NCBI RefSeq assembly: GCF_004297185.1
Contig: NZ_PGCL01000001.1
Coordinates: 620,001 to 684,000 of the forward strand
Direction of reading: 5' to 3'
DNA: 64,000 nucleotides
From: Methanofollis fontis
GTDB lineage: Archaea; Halobacteriota; Methanomicrobia; Methanomicrobiales; Methanofollaceae
Position numbers and translations under genes: made by a program. The stretch's first letter is position 1. Each line of letters opens with the position of its first letter. The notes beneath the pieces were generated by a model. That model did not search any database and was not told where the DNA came from. It worked only from the letters and a program-made list of their open reading frames with translations. Below, in pieces: positions 8,914 through 17,900 of this stretch.

Positions 8914-8923
8914 TACATAAAAC
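8914..8923 (+). promoter_or_regulatory. candidate TATA box for aspS
   Basis: TACATAAAAC lies about 38 bases before the aspS ATG, leaving a short leader if transcription begins about 25 bases downstream. It is the only AT-rich stretch between the two genes. Confidence 0.4.
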
Positions 8924-8960
8924 CCATATCCCTCCCTCCCCTATACCTACAGGATTGTAC

Positions 8961-10250
8961 ATGCGCATTCCGATCAGCGACGTAACACCCGAGTGCGGGC
9001 GTGCCGAGATTGCCGGATGGGTCCATGAGGTCAGGGACCTCGGCGGTCTAACCTTCCTCCTCATCCGCGACCGCACCGGTATCATCCAGGTCACCATTGT
9101 CAAGAAAAAAGCGCCTGCAGAGGTGCTCGAAGCCGTAAAAGCCGTTTCACGTGAATCGGTCGTCCGGGTCGCCGGCACTGTGAAGGCGATCGACAAGGCT
9201 CCTGGCGGCCGCGAACTCAATCCCGAGACCTTTGCGATCGTCTCTGTTGCCGAAAGCCCCCTCCCCCTCGACGTGGTCGAGAAGGTGCCGGCCGATCTGG
9301 ACACCAGACTCGACGCACGCTTCCTTGACGTGAGAAAACCCCGGGTGGCGGCGGTCTTCAAGGTGAGGAGCACCGTCACCTCCGCCACCTATGATTTCCT
9401 CTCGCAGCGCGGATTTTTCAATATCGCCACTCCCAAAGTCGTTGCTGCGGCCACCGAGGGCGGTACCGAACTCTTCCCGATCGCCTACTTTGAGAAGGAG
9501 GCCTTCCTGAACCAGAGTCCACAGCTCTACAAGCAGATGATGATGGCCGCCGGGTTCGAGAAGGTCTTCGAGGTCGGGCCGATATTCCGTGCTGAAGAGC
9601 ACAACACCGTCCGTCACCTGAACGAGGCCACCTCGATCGATGTGGAGGTCTCGTTTGCCGACCACAACGACGTCATGGTGCTGCTTGAGGACCTGGTCCG
9701 GCACCTGTATGCGGCCGTGGACGAGCGCTGCTCCGACGCCATCGCCGACCTCGGTGTGGAGTTCGAGGTGCCAAAGACGCCCTTCCCGCGCCTGCCCTAT
9801 GCCGAGGCGATCGAGATCGCCGCCGCACGCATCGACGAACCGATCGCCTACGGCGACGACCTGGGTACGGTGTCAGAGAAGGCGATCGGGGAGGAGATGG
9901 GGGAGCACTATTTCATCACCGACTGGCCGACCGAGATCAAGCCCTATTATGCAATGCCCTATGAGGACGATCCCGCCATCTGCAAGGCCTTCGATATGAT
10001 GCACCCGCGCATGGAGCTCTCATCGGGTGCGCAGCGCGTTCACCAGCACGACCTGCTTGTGGAGCAGATCGCGGCGAAGGGCCTCAATCCGGACGGTTTT
10101 GAGTTCTATCTGAAGCCCTTCCGGTACGGCATGCCCCCGCACGCCGGATGGGGTATGGGGATGGAGCGGCTGATCATGACGATGCTCGGTCTCCAGAACA
10201 TCAGGGAGGCGGTGCTCTTCCCGCGTGACCGCCACAGAGTTGTGCCATGA
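8961..10250 (+). CDS. aspS: aspartyl-tRNA synthetase, archaeal type
   Basis: The 429-residue class IIb synthetase charges tRNA with aspartate. An N-terminal OB-fold anticodon-binding domain (about residues 1-105) precedes the catalytic core, which has motif 2 in [14 protein letters not shown] and motif 3 in [15 protein letters not shown]. The length and the REAVLFPRD ending are typical of archaeal AspRS. Many methanogen AspRS enzymes also make Asp-tRNA(Asn) for later amidation; whether this one does cannot be settled here. The ATG at 8961 gives the usual MRIPISDV start; a TTG six bases earlier is less likely. Its stop overlaps the metE ATG by four bases. Confidence 0.95.
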   Translation: MRIPISDVTPECGRAEIAGWVHEVRDLGGLTFLLIRDRTGIIQVTIVKKKAPAEVLEAVKAVSRESVVRVAGTVKAIDKAPGGRELNPETFAIVSVAESPLPLDVVEKVPADLDTRLDARFLDVRKPRVAAVFKVRSTVTSATYDFLSQRGFFNIATPKVVAAATEGGTELFPIAYFEKEAFLNQSPQLYKQMMMAAGFEKVFEVGPIFRAEEHNTVRHLNEATSIDVEVSFADHNDVMVLLEDLVRHLYAAVDERCSDAIADLGVEFEVPKTPFPRLPYAEAIEIAAARIDEPIAYGDDLGTVSEKAIGEEMGEHYFITDWPTEIKPYYAMPYEDDPAICKAFDMMHPRMELSSGAQRVHQHDLLVEQIAAKGLNPDGFEFYLKPFRYGMPPHAGWGMGMERLIMTMLGLQNIREAVLFPRDRHRVVP

Positions 10251-11143
10251 ACCTCTCGTCGCACCCCCTCCCCACGACGGTTGTCGGGAGTTATCCGGTG
10301 GTGAAGGCCGGCGGTCTGCGCGGCATCCTGGATCCCTTCAGGGGTGCGGTCGAGACGGCGGTTGCCGACCAGATCCGCGCCGGGATCGATATCATATCTG
10401 ACGGGCAGGTGCGGGGCGACATGATCACCGCCTTCGTCTCCCGCCTGCCCGGGATCCGGGCGCAGCGGGTGATCGGGCGGGTGGAGGCCCCGCCGACCCC
10501 CCTCACCGTCGCCGACACCAGATACGCCCTCTCCCGGCACCCGAAGGTGAAGGGGATCATCACGGGCCCCTCGACGCTTGCGCATGGCCTGCGGATCGAC
10601 ACCCCCACCTACCGGGGCCGGGCCGAACTGATCCTGGACCTGGCGCAGGCGCTCTCCGCCGAGGCGCGGGCCCTGGAGGCGGCGGGTGCGACGATGATCC
10701 AGATCGACGAACCGATCTTCTCCACCGGCGCCGCCGATCTCGTCGTCGGGCGGCAGGCGGTGGATATGATCGCCTCGGTGCTCCGCGTCCCATCGTGCAT
10801 GCACGTCTGCGGTGAGATCGGAGGGGTGATCGATGATGTCCTGCGGGTGCAGGTCTCGGTGCTGGACTTTGAGTTCTCAGAAAGTGCCGAAAACCTGGAG
10901 GTGCTCTCCAGGCGGGACCTGAAGGGGCGGAGCGTGGGCTTTGGCTGTGTTGCCTCGGCCGATCCCGGTGTGGAGAGCGTGGAGACGATCCAGAAGCGGA
11001 TCGAGAAGGGTGTTGAGGTCTTCGGCCCGGATCAGATGATCCTGGACCCGGACTGCGGGCTGCGGATGCTCCAGCGCGACGTCGCCTTTGAGAAGCTCTC
11101 GAATATGGTCCGGGCCGCCGCGGCGGTCAGGGCCGAACTCTGA
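10247..11143 (+). CDS. metE: archaeal short methionine synthase (MetE catalytic domain)
   Basis: The 298-residue protein matches only the C-terminal catalytic half of cobalamin-independent MetE. Zinc ligands are visible as H186 and C188 in CMHVCGE and C270 in DPDCGLRM, with an acidic residue near 209 as the likely fourth. Archaeal short MetE proteins transfer a methyl group to homocysteine from methylcobalamin or a corrinoid protein, not from a folate, because the folate-binding half is missing. The four-base overlap with aspS implies one transcript, and a T-tract follows. Confidence 0.9.
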   Translation: MNLSSHPLPTTVVGSYPVVKAGGLRGILDPFRGAVETAVADQIRAGIDIISDGQVRGDMITAFVSRLPGIRAQRVIGRVEAPPTPLTVADTRYALSRHPKVKGIITGPSTLAHGLRIDTPTYRGRAELILDLAQALSAEARALEAAGATMIQIDEPIFSTGAADLVVGRQAVDMIASVLRVPSCMHVCGEIGGVIDDVLRVQVSVLDFEFSESAENLEVLSRRDLKGRSVGFGCVASADPGVESVETIQKRIEKGVEVFGPDQMILDPDCGLRMLQRDVAFEKLSNMVRAAAAVRAEL

Positions 11144-11153
11144 TGCAAAAAAA

Positions 11154-11164
11154 TTTCTTTTTTT
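11154..11164 (+). terminator. T-tract terminator after metE
   Basis: An ATTTC followed by eight or more T residues lies about ten bases past the metE stop, closing the aspS-metE unit. Confidence 0.55.
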
Positions 11165-11211
11165 GAGAGGAGTGGGGATCGTGGATGCTCCGGTCCCTGG
11201 AATCGGTCTGC

Positions 11212-11805
11212 TCACACCACCCGTTTGGTGGTCGAGAGTTCGAGCCCCTCGGCGGTGATATTGTAGGGCACCAGCTGGTTCGGGAGGTCAAGCCCCTTCA
11301 TCTTGAATATGCCCATCTTGCGCTGGACCTCCGACCCGTCGATCTGCTGCCTGAGTTCAAAGTAGCCGTCAGCGGCGCGGAAGAGTCTGATCTCCTCGAT
11401 AGGTGAGTGCAGACCTTCGTAGAGGGTGCAGAGCACATTTGCCCCTTCCCTGCGGGCGTAGTCCTGCGCCTGCCTGATAAGGTCGAGGGCGGCATCAAGC
11501 CCGTGGTCCAGGATGAGCGTCGAGAGTGAGTCCACGACGACCCTCTCTCCCTGCATCAGGTCGCCGAACTGTCCGAGTTTTTTCTCCCTGACATCGATCA
11601 TGCCCTCGAGTGGGTCGCCGTCGAGTATCAGATAGGTGCCGCCATCGCTTTTCTCCTCCTCGATCTGCCAGAACTGCCGGGCAAAGAGGTCGAGACCATT
11701 GAGCGGGTTACCCACCACAAGGATCACCGCACCCTTTGGTATCCCTCCTTCAAGGGCAAGATCGAGCCCCACAAGCCCTGTTGATCGTCGGTCTTCACGT
11801 TCCAT
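11212..11805 (-). CDS. KaiC/RecA-like protein with degenerate P-loop
   Basis: The protein has 197 residues from the ATG at 11805, which follows GGAGGGG by 12 bases; an in-frame ATG at 11898 would add 31 low-complexity residues. The fold order matches KaiC/RadA-type ATPases: STGLVGLDLALEGGIPKG, then a P-loop region, a Walker B-like ERVVVDSLST and a C-terminal beta-rich end. The P-loop reads VVGNPLNGLD where GxxxxGKT/S is expected, so the phosphate-binding lysine is absent and ATP hydrolysis is doubtful. It may be a regulatory or structural relative. It stands alone between metE and the acyl-CoA ligase. Confidence 0.7.
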   Translation of the reverse strand: MEREDRRSTGLVGLDLALEGGIPKGAVILVVGNPLNGLDLFARQFWQIEEEKSDGGTYLILDGDPLEGMIDVREKKLGQFGDLMQGERVVVDSLSTLILDHGLDAALDLIRQAQDYARREGANVLCTLYEGLHSPIEEIRLFRAADGYFELRQQIDGSEVQRKMGIFKMKGLDLPNQLVPYNITAEGLELSTTKRVV

Positions 11806-11923
11806 TCCTGTATTGCACCCCTCCGGGCCGCCGGCCCGGTCCAGATGATCTCTATCAGTTACTGGCGATTCCTGTATATGAATGCTTCGCTTCTCCATAC
11901 GCGGGCCTGGGCTTTTTCGCAGT

Positions 11924-11930
11924 AAAAAAA
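11924..11930 (-). terminator. T-tract terminator of the acyl-CoA ligase gene
   Basis: On the reverse strand a seven-base T run follows within a few bases of the ligase stop codon. Confidence 0.5.
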
Positions 11931-11932
11931 GA

Positions 11933-13477
11933 TTAGTCTGTGGTGGGCTCCGGGTAGTGCTCTCTGAGGGTTCGCCTGAGCAGTTTCCAGCCGCCGACGC
12001 GCGGCAGGTCGTCGACGATCACCATCTCTCGCGGCACCTTGTAACTGGCAAGCCGCTCCCTGCAGTAGGCCTCCAGGTCCGCCTGGGTGATCTGGTGACC
12101 GGGGTTCAGCACGACGGCCGCCACCGGCACCTCGCCGCGTCGCTCATCCGGGCGGGCGAAGATGGCCACATCGGCGATGCCGGGGTGTTCGATGATCACG
12201 TTCTCCACCTCGGTGGGGTAGATCTTCCACCCCGACATGATGATCATGTCCTTTTTCCGGTCGGTGATGAAGAGCACGCCGTCTCTGTCCAGATACCCGA
12301 GGTCGCCGGTCAGGAACCAGCCTTCCGGGAGGAAGACCCGTTCGGTGGCCTCCGGCATCCCCCAGTAGCCCTGTGCCACCGAGGGGCCGCGGAGGGCGAT
12401 CTCCCCGATCTCGCCGGCGTCGAGTTCGCGGTCAGGATCCTCTTCGGCCACCACCCGCACCTCGGCATACCCGACCGGCGCCCCGACGGAGAGGTGGCCG
12501 CGGTGGAGGTCATAGTGGGAGGGGACGACGGTGGTCGCCGATCCGACGACGATCGTCTCGGAGAGTCCGTAGGCGTTCACGATCGGGATCGAAAACCGCC
12601 GGTCGAACTCCTCCCAGATGACCGGAAGCAGGGGGCCGCCGCCGCTGATGACGCACCTGACACTCTTCAGCCGCTCTTCGGTGCCGGGTTTCGAGCGGAT
12701 CAGGGTGTGGATCACCGGCGGCATCGCCGCCAGCACGGTGACCCGGTGCTCCTCGATCAGTCGGAGGTATTCCCCGGGGTCGAAGCGGTCCATGCAGATG
12801 AAGGTGCCTCCCGCCTTGAGCACGGCAAGCCCCCAGGAGAGGCCCACATGCCCCATCGGGTAGATGCCGAGATAGACGTCGCCCTCCCTCAGATCGAGCA
12901 CCTCGCGTTCGGTGGCCAGGGCGTTCATCCAGTTGCCGTGGGAGAGCATCGCCCCCTTCGGCCTCCCGGTCGTTCCTGAGGTGTACTGGAGCTGGCAGAG
13001 GTCGTCGAAGGCGCAGTTGACGGCGCCTTCCAGCGGTTCGGCGGCATAGAGGTCCTCCCATGGGACCTCGCCCTCTTGTGCCCCATCCGTCACGCAGATG
13101 TGGGCCAGGGCCGGGCACTCTCCCTGGATCCGCCGCACGGTCTCCGTGCCCCGCCCATCGGTGATGACGGCGACCGCACCGGAATCCTGGATGGCGTAGC
13201 GCAGTTCGTCCTCGTGCCAGACGGTGCTGGTGGGGACGGCGATAGCCCCGATTCGCCAGATCGCGAAGTAGGAGAGGAGATATTCAGGGGAGGTATCGAG
13301 ATAGATGCAGACCCGCTCGCCCTTCATCACGCCGAGGGCCTCGAGCCCTCCGGCCAGGCGGCAGGCGGTGTCCCGCAGTTCCGGGAAGGTGAGGCTCCGG
13401 CCGTCCCTTCCGAAGACAAATGCGGGACCGTTCAGATAACGGGCATTGACATCGAGAAATGTGGTGATATTCGGCAT
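11933..13477 (-). CDS. AMP-forming acyl-CoA synthetase (long-chain type)
   Basis: The 514-residue enzyme belongs to the class I adenylate-forming family. It has the P-loop-like YTSGTTGRPKGAML (about residue 165), NAYGLSET, the GWFLTGDLGY hinge region and a C-terminal lysine in VGGWKLLRR corresponding to the catalytic lysine. It should activate a carboxylic acid to acyl-AMP and then acyl-CoA. The acid is unknown: a fatty or aromatic acid is possible from overall similarity. It lies downstream of CDC48 but has its own TATA-like promoter with a palindrome, so it is probably regulated separately. Confidence 0.85.
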   Translation of the reverse strand: MPNITTFLDVNARYLNGPAFVFGRDGRSLTFPELRDTACRLAGGLEALGVMKGERVCIYLDTSPEYLLSYFAIWRIGAIAVPTSTVWHEDELRYAIQDSGAVAVITDGRGTETVRRIQGECPALAHICVTDGAQEGEVPWEDLYAAEPLEGAVNCAFDDLCQLQYTSGTTGRPKGAMLSHGNWMNALATEREVLDLREGDVYLGIYPMGHVGLSWGLAVLKAGGTFICMDRFDPGEYLRLIEEHRVTVLAAMPPVIHTLIRSKPGTEERLKSVRCVISGGGPLLPVIWEEFDRRFSIPIVNAYGLSETIVVGSATTVVPSHYDLHRGHLSVGAPVGYAEVRVVAEEDPDRELDAGEIGEIALRGPSVAQGYWGMPEATERVFLPEGWFLTGDLGYLDRDGVLFITDRKKDMIIMSGWKIYPTEVENVIIEHPGIADVAIFARPDERRGEVPVAAVVLNPGHQITQADLEAYCRERLASYKVPREMVIVDDLPRVGGWKLLRRTLREHYPEPTTD

Positions 13478-13521
13478 CCTGAACTCCTGTTCGGCAACAA
13501 TCGGCCTTAATGTATGAGTGT

Positions 13522-13539
13522 GTACAGTGTACTATATAT
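13522..13539 (-). promoter_or_regulatory. TATA box with adjoining palindrome before the acyl-CoA ligase gene
   Basis: On the reverse strand TATATA runs directly into GTACACTGTAC, an 11-base near-perfect inverted repeat. The ATG lies about 45 bases downstream, so a repressor here would block TBP or polymerase. The FilR1-family gene at 22567 has a similar GTACA/TGTAC site on its promoter. Confidence 0.5.
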
Positions 13540-13563
13540 GTGGGGCCCCGCCCGGAAAAAAGG

Positions 13564-15981
13564 TTACTGGTATTCGGGGGGCTGGACCTGTTCGGGGAGC
13601 CCTCCCTTGAAATGGCCGCGGACACGGTTGTAGTAATCGGACAACCGCTCGTTCATCGTGGGGTGCACCTTTCCGGCCGCCTCTTCGAGGTGCTTTTTCA
13701 GGACGACTCCGGTCTCTTCCCGCATGGCAAACATCCCCGCCTCCCGGCAGAGCGCCTCCAGGTCTGACCCCACATAGCCCTCGGTCATGGTGGCGATACC
13801 CTGGAGAACCGCCTTCCTGCCGGGGTCGACGAGACGGAGCCGTCGGGCATGGAGGAGGTCGGCGATCAGTCGCCGCCTGGCCCCGGGAGCGAGGGGTTCG
13901 CCATGCCCCTTTGAGACTCCCTGCGACGCTGTTCTGAAGGTCTCGATCTCCAGGGGTGCGTCCCCGGGCAATGAGGCGGCGATGTCCTCGAGGGCAGAGA
14001 TGTCCAGCCCGTCGGTGACGCTGACGGCCTCGTTCATGACCGATCCCTCGATCGGCATATAGCGGGTGTGGATGTTCAGGATCGTCTCCCGTCCCTTCCG
14101 GTCCGGGGCGCCGATATACACCAATCGGTCGAACCGGCCCGGACGCAGCAGGGCGGGATCGACGATGTCCGGGCGGTTGGTCGCCCCCATCACCACCACG
14201 TCGCCGCGTTCGGTGAGGCCGTCCATCTCGGTGAGGATCTGGTTTAAGACGCTCTCTATCACGTGCGATTCGGTGCCGCCGCCCCGTGCCGGGGCCAGGG
14301 CGTCGAGTTCGTCGAAGAAGATGATCGACGGCGCCACCTGCCGGGCCTTCTTGAAGATCTCCCGCACCGCCCGTTCGGACTCGCCGACCCACTTCGAGAG
14401 GAGCTGCGGGCCCCGCACCGGGATGAAGTTTGCTCCGGATTCTGAGGCCACGGCCTTTGCGATCAGGGTCTTGCCGGTGCCGGGCGGTCCGTAGAGGAGC
14501 ACGCCGCGGGGCGGGTGGATGCCGAGGTCCTCAAACCGCTCCCTGCTGGTGAGCGGGTACTCCACGGCCTCACGCACCTCTTCCTTCTCGGACTCGAGCC
14601 CGCCGACGTCCTCCCAGCTCACATGCGAGACCTCCAGGAGCACCTCGCGCATGGCGCTCGGCGAGACGTCGCGCTGGGACTCCCTGAAGTCCCCGGCCTG
14701 CACTTCCATCCGCTCCAGCACATCGGGCGGGATTTCGTCCGCCTCGAGATCGATATCCGGCAGGTAGCGCCGCAGCGCCCGGATCGCCCCTTCCCGCGCC
14801 AGCGCCGCCAGGTCGGCGCCGACAAAGCCGTGGGTCTGCCGGGCGAGGTCGCCGAGGTCCACGTCATCAGCCAATGGCATCCCCCGCGTGTGGATCCTGA
14901 AGATCTCGGTCCGGTCGCGTTCGTTCGGTACACCGATATCGATCTCCCGGTCGAAGCGTCCAGGGCGCCGGAGTGCGGGGTCGATGGCGTCCAGGCGGTT
15001 GGTCGCCCCGATCACCACGACCTGCCCGCGCTCCTCGAGGCCGTCCATCATCGTCAGGAGCTGGGCAACCACCCGCCGCTCCACCTCGCCGGTGACGTCC
15101 TCGCGCTTGGGTGCGATCGAGTCCAGTTCGTCGATGAAGATGATCGAGGGTGCGTTCTGGCGGGCGTCTTCGAAGACCTCCCGCAGGCGCTGCTCCGACT
15201 CGCCGTAGTACTTCGAGATCACCTCGGGCCCGGCGATGGAGATGAAGTGCGCCCCCGACTCCGAGGCGACGGCCTTTGCAATCAGGGTCTTGCCGGTGCC
15301 GGGCGGTCCGTAGAGGAGCACCCCCTTGGGCGGGTCGATCCCGAGCTTCCTGAAGAGTTCGGGGTGGCGCATCGGGAGTTCGATCGTCTCCCGCACCCGC
15401 TGGAGTTCGTCCTTGAGCCCGCCGATGTCCTCGTAGGAGATCTTTCTGGCTCCGTCGAACCCGGCCACCGGTTTTTCTGAGAACTCGACCTTCGTATTCT
15501 TGGTGATGATGATGGCGTCCTCGGGCTCCACGACGACGGCCTTGAAGGCCACGATCTGCGGCTGCATGAACGGGAGTCCGGCCTGTATCGGGACGGTGTC
15601 GTTCTTGATGATCGGGAAGTCGATGAGGTGGTTGACGACGCTCTGGAAATTGATCGGGATCTGCCTGGGCATGTCCTCGGGCGGGGCGAGCACGACGTGC
15701 TGGGCCTCGACCTCGTTTTCCGCCTTTCTGACAAGGATGCGGTCCCCCACGGCCACCCCGGCGTTTTCACGGGTGAATTTATCGATGCGTATCTTTCCCT
15801 GCTGCCAGTCCGAGACCATCGCCCGCCAGACCTTGGCAACGGTCCGGTGTTTCCCGGTGATCTCAACGAGATCACCGGGCGAAAGACGGAGCTGGAGCAT
15901 GGTGTCGGGATCCAGGCGCGCCTTCCCCCCGCCCTGGTCCTCCGGATATGCTCTGTCGACCTTAAGGTAGATTTCCGGCAT
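13564..15981 (-). CDS. CDC48/VCP-type AAA+ ATPase with insertion in D2
   Basis: The 805-residue protein has a CDC48 N-terminal domain (about 1-185) and two AAA modules. D1 has GPPGTGKT at 225-232 and [10 protein letters not shown] near 282. D2 has a second GPPGTGKT near 500 and [10 protein letters not shown]. Both Walker sets are complete. Archaeal CDC48 unfolds proteins, often for the proteasome. The odd part is about 80 extra residues in D2, between [10 protein letters not shown] and [12 protein letters not shown], where D1 and typical homologues have about ten. It is divergent from larC with only 45 bases between them, and a short T run follows its stop. Confidence 0.9.
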   Translation of the reverse strand: MPEIYLKVDRAYPEDQGGGKARLDPDTMLQLRLSPGDLVEITGKHRTVAKVWRAMVSDWQQGKIRIDKFTRENAGVAVGDRILVRKAENEVEAQHVVLAPPEDMPRQIPINFQSVVNHLIDFPIIKNDTVPIQAGLPFMQPQIVAFKAVVVEPEDAIIITKNTKVEFSEKPVAGFDGARKISYEDIGGLKDELQRVRETIELPMRHPELFRKLGIDPPKGVLLYGPPGTGKTLIAKAVASESGAHFISIAGPEVISKYYGESEQRLREVFEDARQNAPSIIFIDELDSIAPKREDVTGEVERRVVAQLLTMMDGLEERGQVVVIGATNRLDAIDPALRRPGRFDREIDIGVPNERDRTEIFRIHTRGMPLADDVDLGDLARQTHGFVGADLAALAREGAIRALRRYLPDIDLEADEIPPDVLERMEVQAGDFRESQRDVSPSAMREVLLEVSHVSWEDVGGLESEKEEVREAVEYPLTSRERFEDLGIHPPRGVLLYGPPGTGKTLIAKAVASESGANFIPVRGPQLLSKWVGESERAVREIFKKARQVAPSIIFFDELDALAPARGGGTESHVIESVLNQILTEMDGLTERGDVVVMGATNRPDIVDPALLRPGRFDRLVYIGAPDRKGRETILNIHTRYMPIEGSVMNEAVSVTDGLDISALEDIAASLPGDAPLEIETFRTASQGVSKGHGEPLAPGARRRLIADLLHARRLRLVDPGRKAVLQGIATMTEGYVGSDLEALCREAGMFAMREETGVVLKKHLEEAAGKVHPTMNERLSDYYNRVRGHFKGGLPEQVQPPEYQ

Positions 15982-16026
15982 TCGTTACAATCATATACGC
16001 CCGGATTTATAAGTACTGCCACAGTT

Positions 16027-17211
16027 ATGCGGCTTCTCCTTCTTGATCCATTCCACGGTGCGGCGGGTGATATGGCGATCGGGGCCCTCCTCGATGCCGG
16101 TGCGGACGAGGCGCAGGTCCGTGCGGCGATGGCCTCGGTGGTGGCGGACCCCGTCTTCTCCCGGACCGAACGCTGCGGGATCGGGGCGGTCCGCGTGGAG
16201 ACGCGGGCCGGGCACGCCCACCGCAGCCTCGACGAGGTGCTTGCCATCGTGGAGGGTGCGGACGCCCCGGCGGCGGCGATTGCACGTGCACGCCGGGTCT
16301 ATGGGCGGATCGCCCGGGCAGAGGAGAGCGTCCACGGTCATGCCCCGCACTTCCACGAGGTGGGGGCGGACGATGCGATTGCCGACGTGATCGGGGCGTG
16401 CACGGCGCTCGAAAGCCTGCACGTGGACGCCGTGGCGGTGATGCCGGTGGCCCTGGGGAGGGGGACGGTCCGCTCGGCCCATGGCGTCATCCCGGTCCCG
16501 GCGCCGGCGACGCTGGCGGTGTTGCGGGAGTCGGACCTTGAAACCGTCGTCGGCGGCGGGGAGGGGGAGCTCTGCACCCCGACGGGCGCCGCCCTGCTTG
16601 CCGAGTTCTCGACCGTCCGGGCGGACCGGATCGGTGCGGCGAGGGTGATCGCCAGCGGATACGGCGCCGGCAGCCGCGACCCCGAGGGGGTGCCCAATGT
16701 GCTCAGGGCGGTCGTGATGGAATCCGAAGAGGGTTCGGGCGGCGACACGGTGGACCTGCTGGAGACGAATGTGGATGATGTCACCGGGGAGGTGCTTGCC
16801 CATGCGATGGAGTGCCTGTTTGCGGCCGGGGCCAGGGATGTATCGGTGATACCGGCGACGATGAAGAAGGGGCGGGCGGGCCACCTGGTGCGGGTGGTCT
16901 GTCGGCCGGCCGATTCCGCCCGCCTCTCGACGATGATGGCCACAGAACTCGGCACCCTGGGGGTGCGTTGCATCTCCTCGGTCCACCGCCTCACCGCAGA
17001 ACGCCGGATGGTACTGGTGACAACCGAGTATGCCGGCGAGCGCCGGGAGATCGCGGTGAAGGTCGCCTCCCTGGAGGGTTCGGTGTATTCGGTGAAGGCC
17101 GAGTCCGATGAGGTGCGGGCGTGGGCCGAGGACCTGGGCGTGCCGGTGCGGCACCTGGCCCGGATCGTCGAGGAGGCGGCATGGCATGACCTGGAGGGGG
17201 AGGGGCGATGA
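16027..17211 (+). CDS. larC: LarC family nickel-cofactor protein (DUF111)
   Basis: The 394-residue protein begins with MRLLLLDPFHGAAGDMAIGALLDAG, the signature start of the LarC family, and continues with HFHEVGADDAIADVIG. In lactate racemase systems LarC inserts nickel into the pincer nucleotide cofactor. Many methanogens carry LarC; its role there is not settled, as no lactate racemase gene is present nearby. The long open frame upstream of 16027 is antisense to CDC48 and was excluded. Its stop overlaps the radB start by four bases. Confidence 0.85.
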   Translation: MRLLLLDPFHGAAGDMAIGALLDAGADEAQVRAAMASVVADPVFSRTERCGIGAVRVETRAGHAHRSLDEVLAIVEGADAPAAAIARARRVYGRIARAEESVHGHAPHFHEVGADDAIADVIGACTALESLHVDAVAVMPVALGRGTVRSAHGVIPVPAPATLAVLRESDLETVVGGGEGELCTPTGAALLAEFSTVRADRIGAARVIASGYGAGSRDPEGVPNVLRAVVMESEEGSGGDTVDLLETNVDDVTGEVLAHAMECLFAAGARDVSVIPATMKKGRAGHLVRVVCRPADSARLSTMMATELGTLGVRCISSVHRLTAERRMVLVTTEYAGERREIAVKVASLEGSVYSVKAESDEVRAWAEDLGVPVRHLARIVEEAAWHDLEGEGR

Positions 17212-17876
17212 GGCTCTCGCGCCTTTCCACGGGTTCCGCCCCCCTCGATGACCTCCTGGGCGGCGGTCTGGAGCGGCGGACGATCACGCAGGTCTATGGC
17301 GAACCCGGCAGCGGGAAGAGCACCCTTGCGATCATGGCGGCGGTCTCCTGCCTGCGGGGGGGCGAGTCGGTGGTGTTCATCGATACCGAGGGCTTCTCGG
17401 CCGACCGCTTCGAGCAGATCGCAGGTGAGGAGGCCGAGGCCCTGGCCGAACGCCTCTACCTCTTCGAACCATCGGATTTCGTCCAGGAGGGGGCGATGAT
17501 CGGCGAGGCCGAGGCGCTGCTGCGGGCGAAGAATGTCGGGCTGATCGTCATGGACTCGGCCACGGCCCTCTACCGCTCAGAACTCGGGACGATGAAGGAC
17601 GCCCTCCGCACCCTCTCCCGCCATATGGTGCTGCTTTTAGGGTATGCGAAGAAGTACGAGATCCCGGTGCTGATCACCAACCAGGTGTATATGGACGTGG
17701 ACACCGACGTCTTCTTCGGGCTGGGCGGCACCTCCCTCGGGCATATTTCGAAGGCGATCCTGCGGATCGAGCGGCGGGGCGGTACGCGGAGGATCGTGCT
17801 GGAGAAGCACCGGTCGAGACCGGCGGATACCTCGTTCGATTATGTGATCGTGGAGGAGGGGATCCGGGGGGTGTGA
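17208..17876 (+). CDS. radB: RadB, RadA/RecA paralogue
   Basis: The 222-residue protein is a single RecA core without the helix-hairpin-helix domain of RadA. It starts RLSTGSAPLDDLLGGGLE and has Walker A GEPGSGKST (about residues 31-39) and Walker B LIVMDSATAL. The ITNQVYMD region and the C-terminal strand pattern match euryarchaeal RadB. RadB assists recombination and repair, probably as a RadA mediator; its own strand-exchange activity is weak in studied species. It is co-transcribed with larC. The accessory island begins immediately after its stop. Confidence 0.9.
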   Translation: MRLSRLSTGSAPLDDLLGGGLERRTITQVYGEPGSGKSTLAIMAAVSCLRGGESVVFIDTEGFSADRFEQIAGEEAEALAERLYLFEPSDFVQEGAMIGEAEALLRAKNVGLIVMDSATALYRSELGTMKDALRTLSRHMVLLLGYAKKYEIPVLITNQVYMDVDTDVFFGLGGTSLGHISKAILRIERRGGTRRIVLEKHRSRPADTSFDYVIVEEGIRGV

Positions 17877-17900
17877 GGGGGTATTCTGTGTTTTGTGATA

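Noticed and set aside
15628-16026. N-terminal extension of LarC
   Set aside because: The upstream part is antisense to CDC48 coding sequence, while MRLLLLDPFHGAAGDM is the family's normal start.
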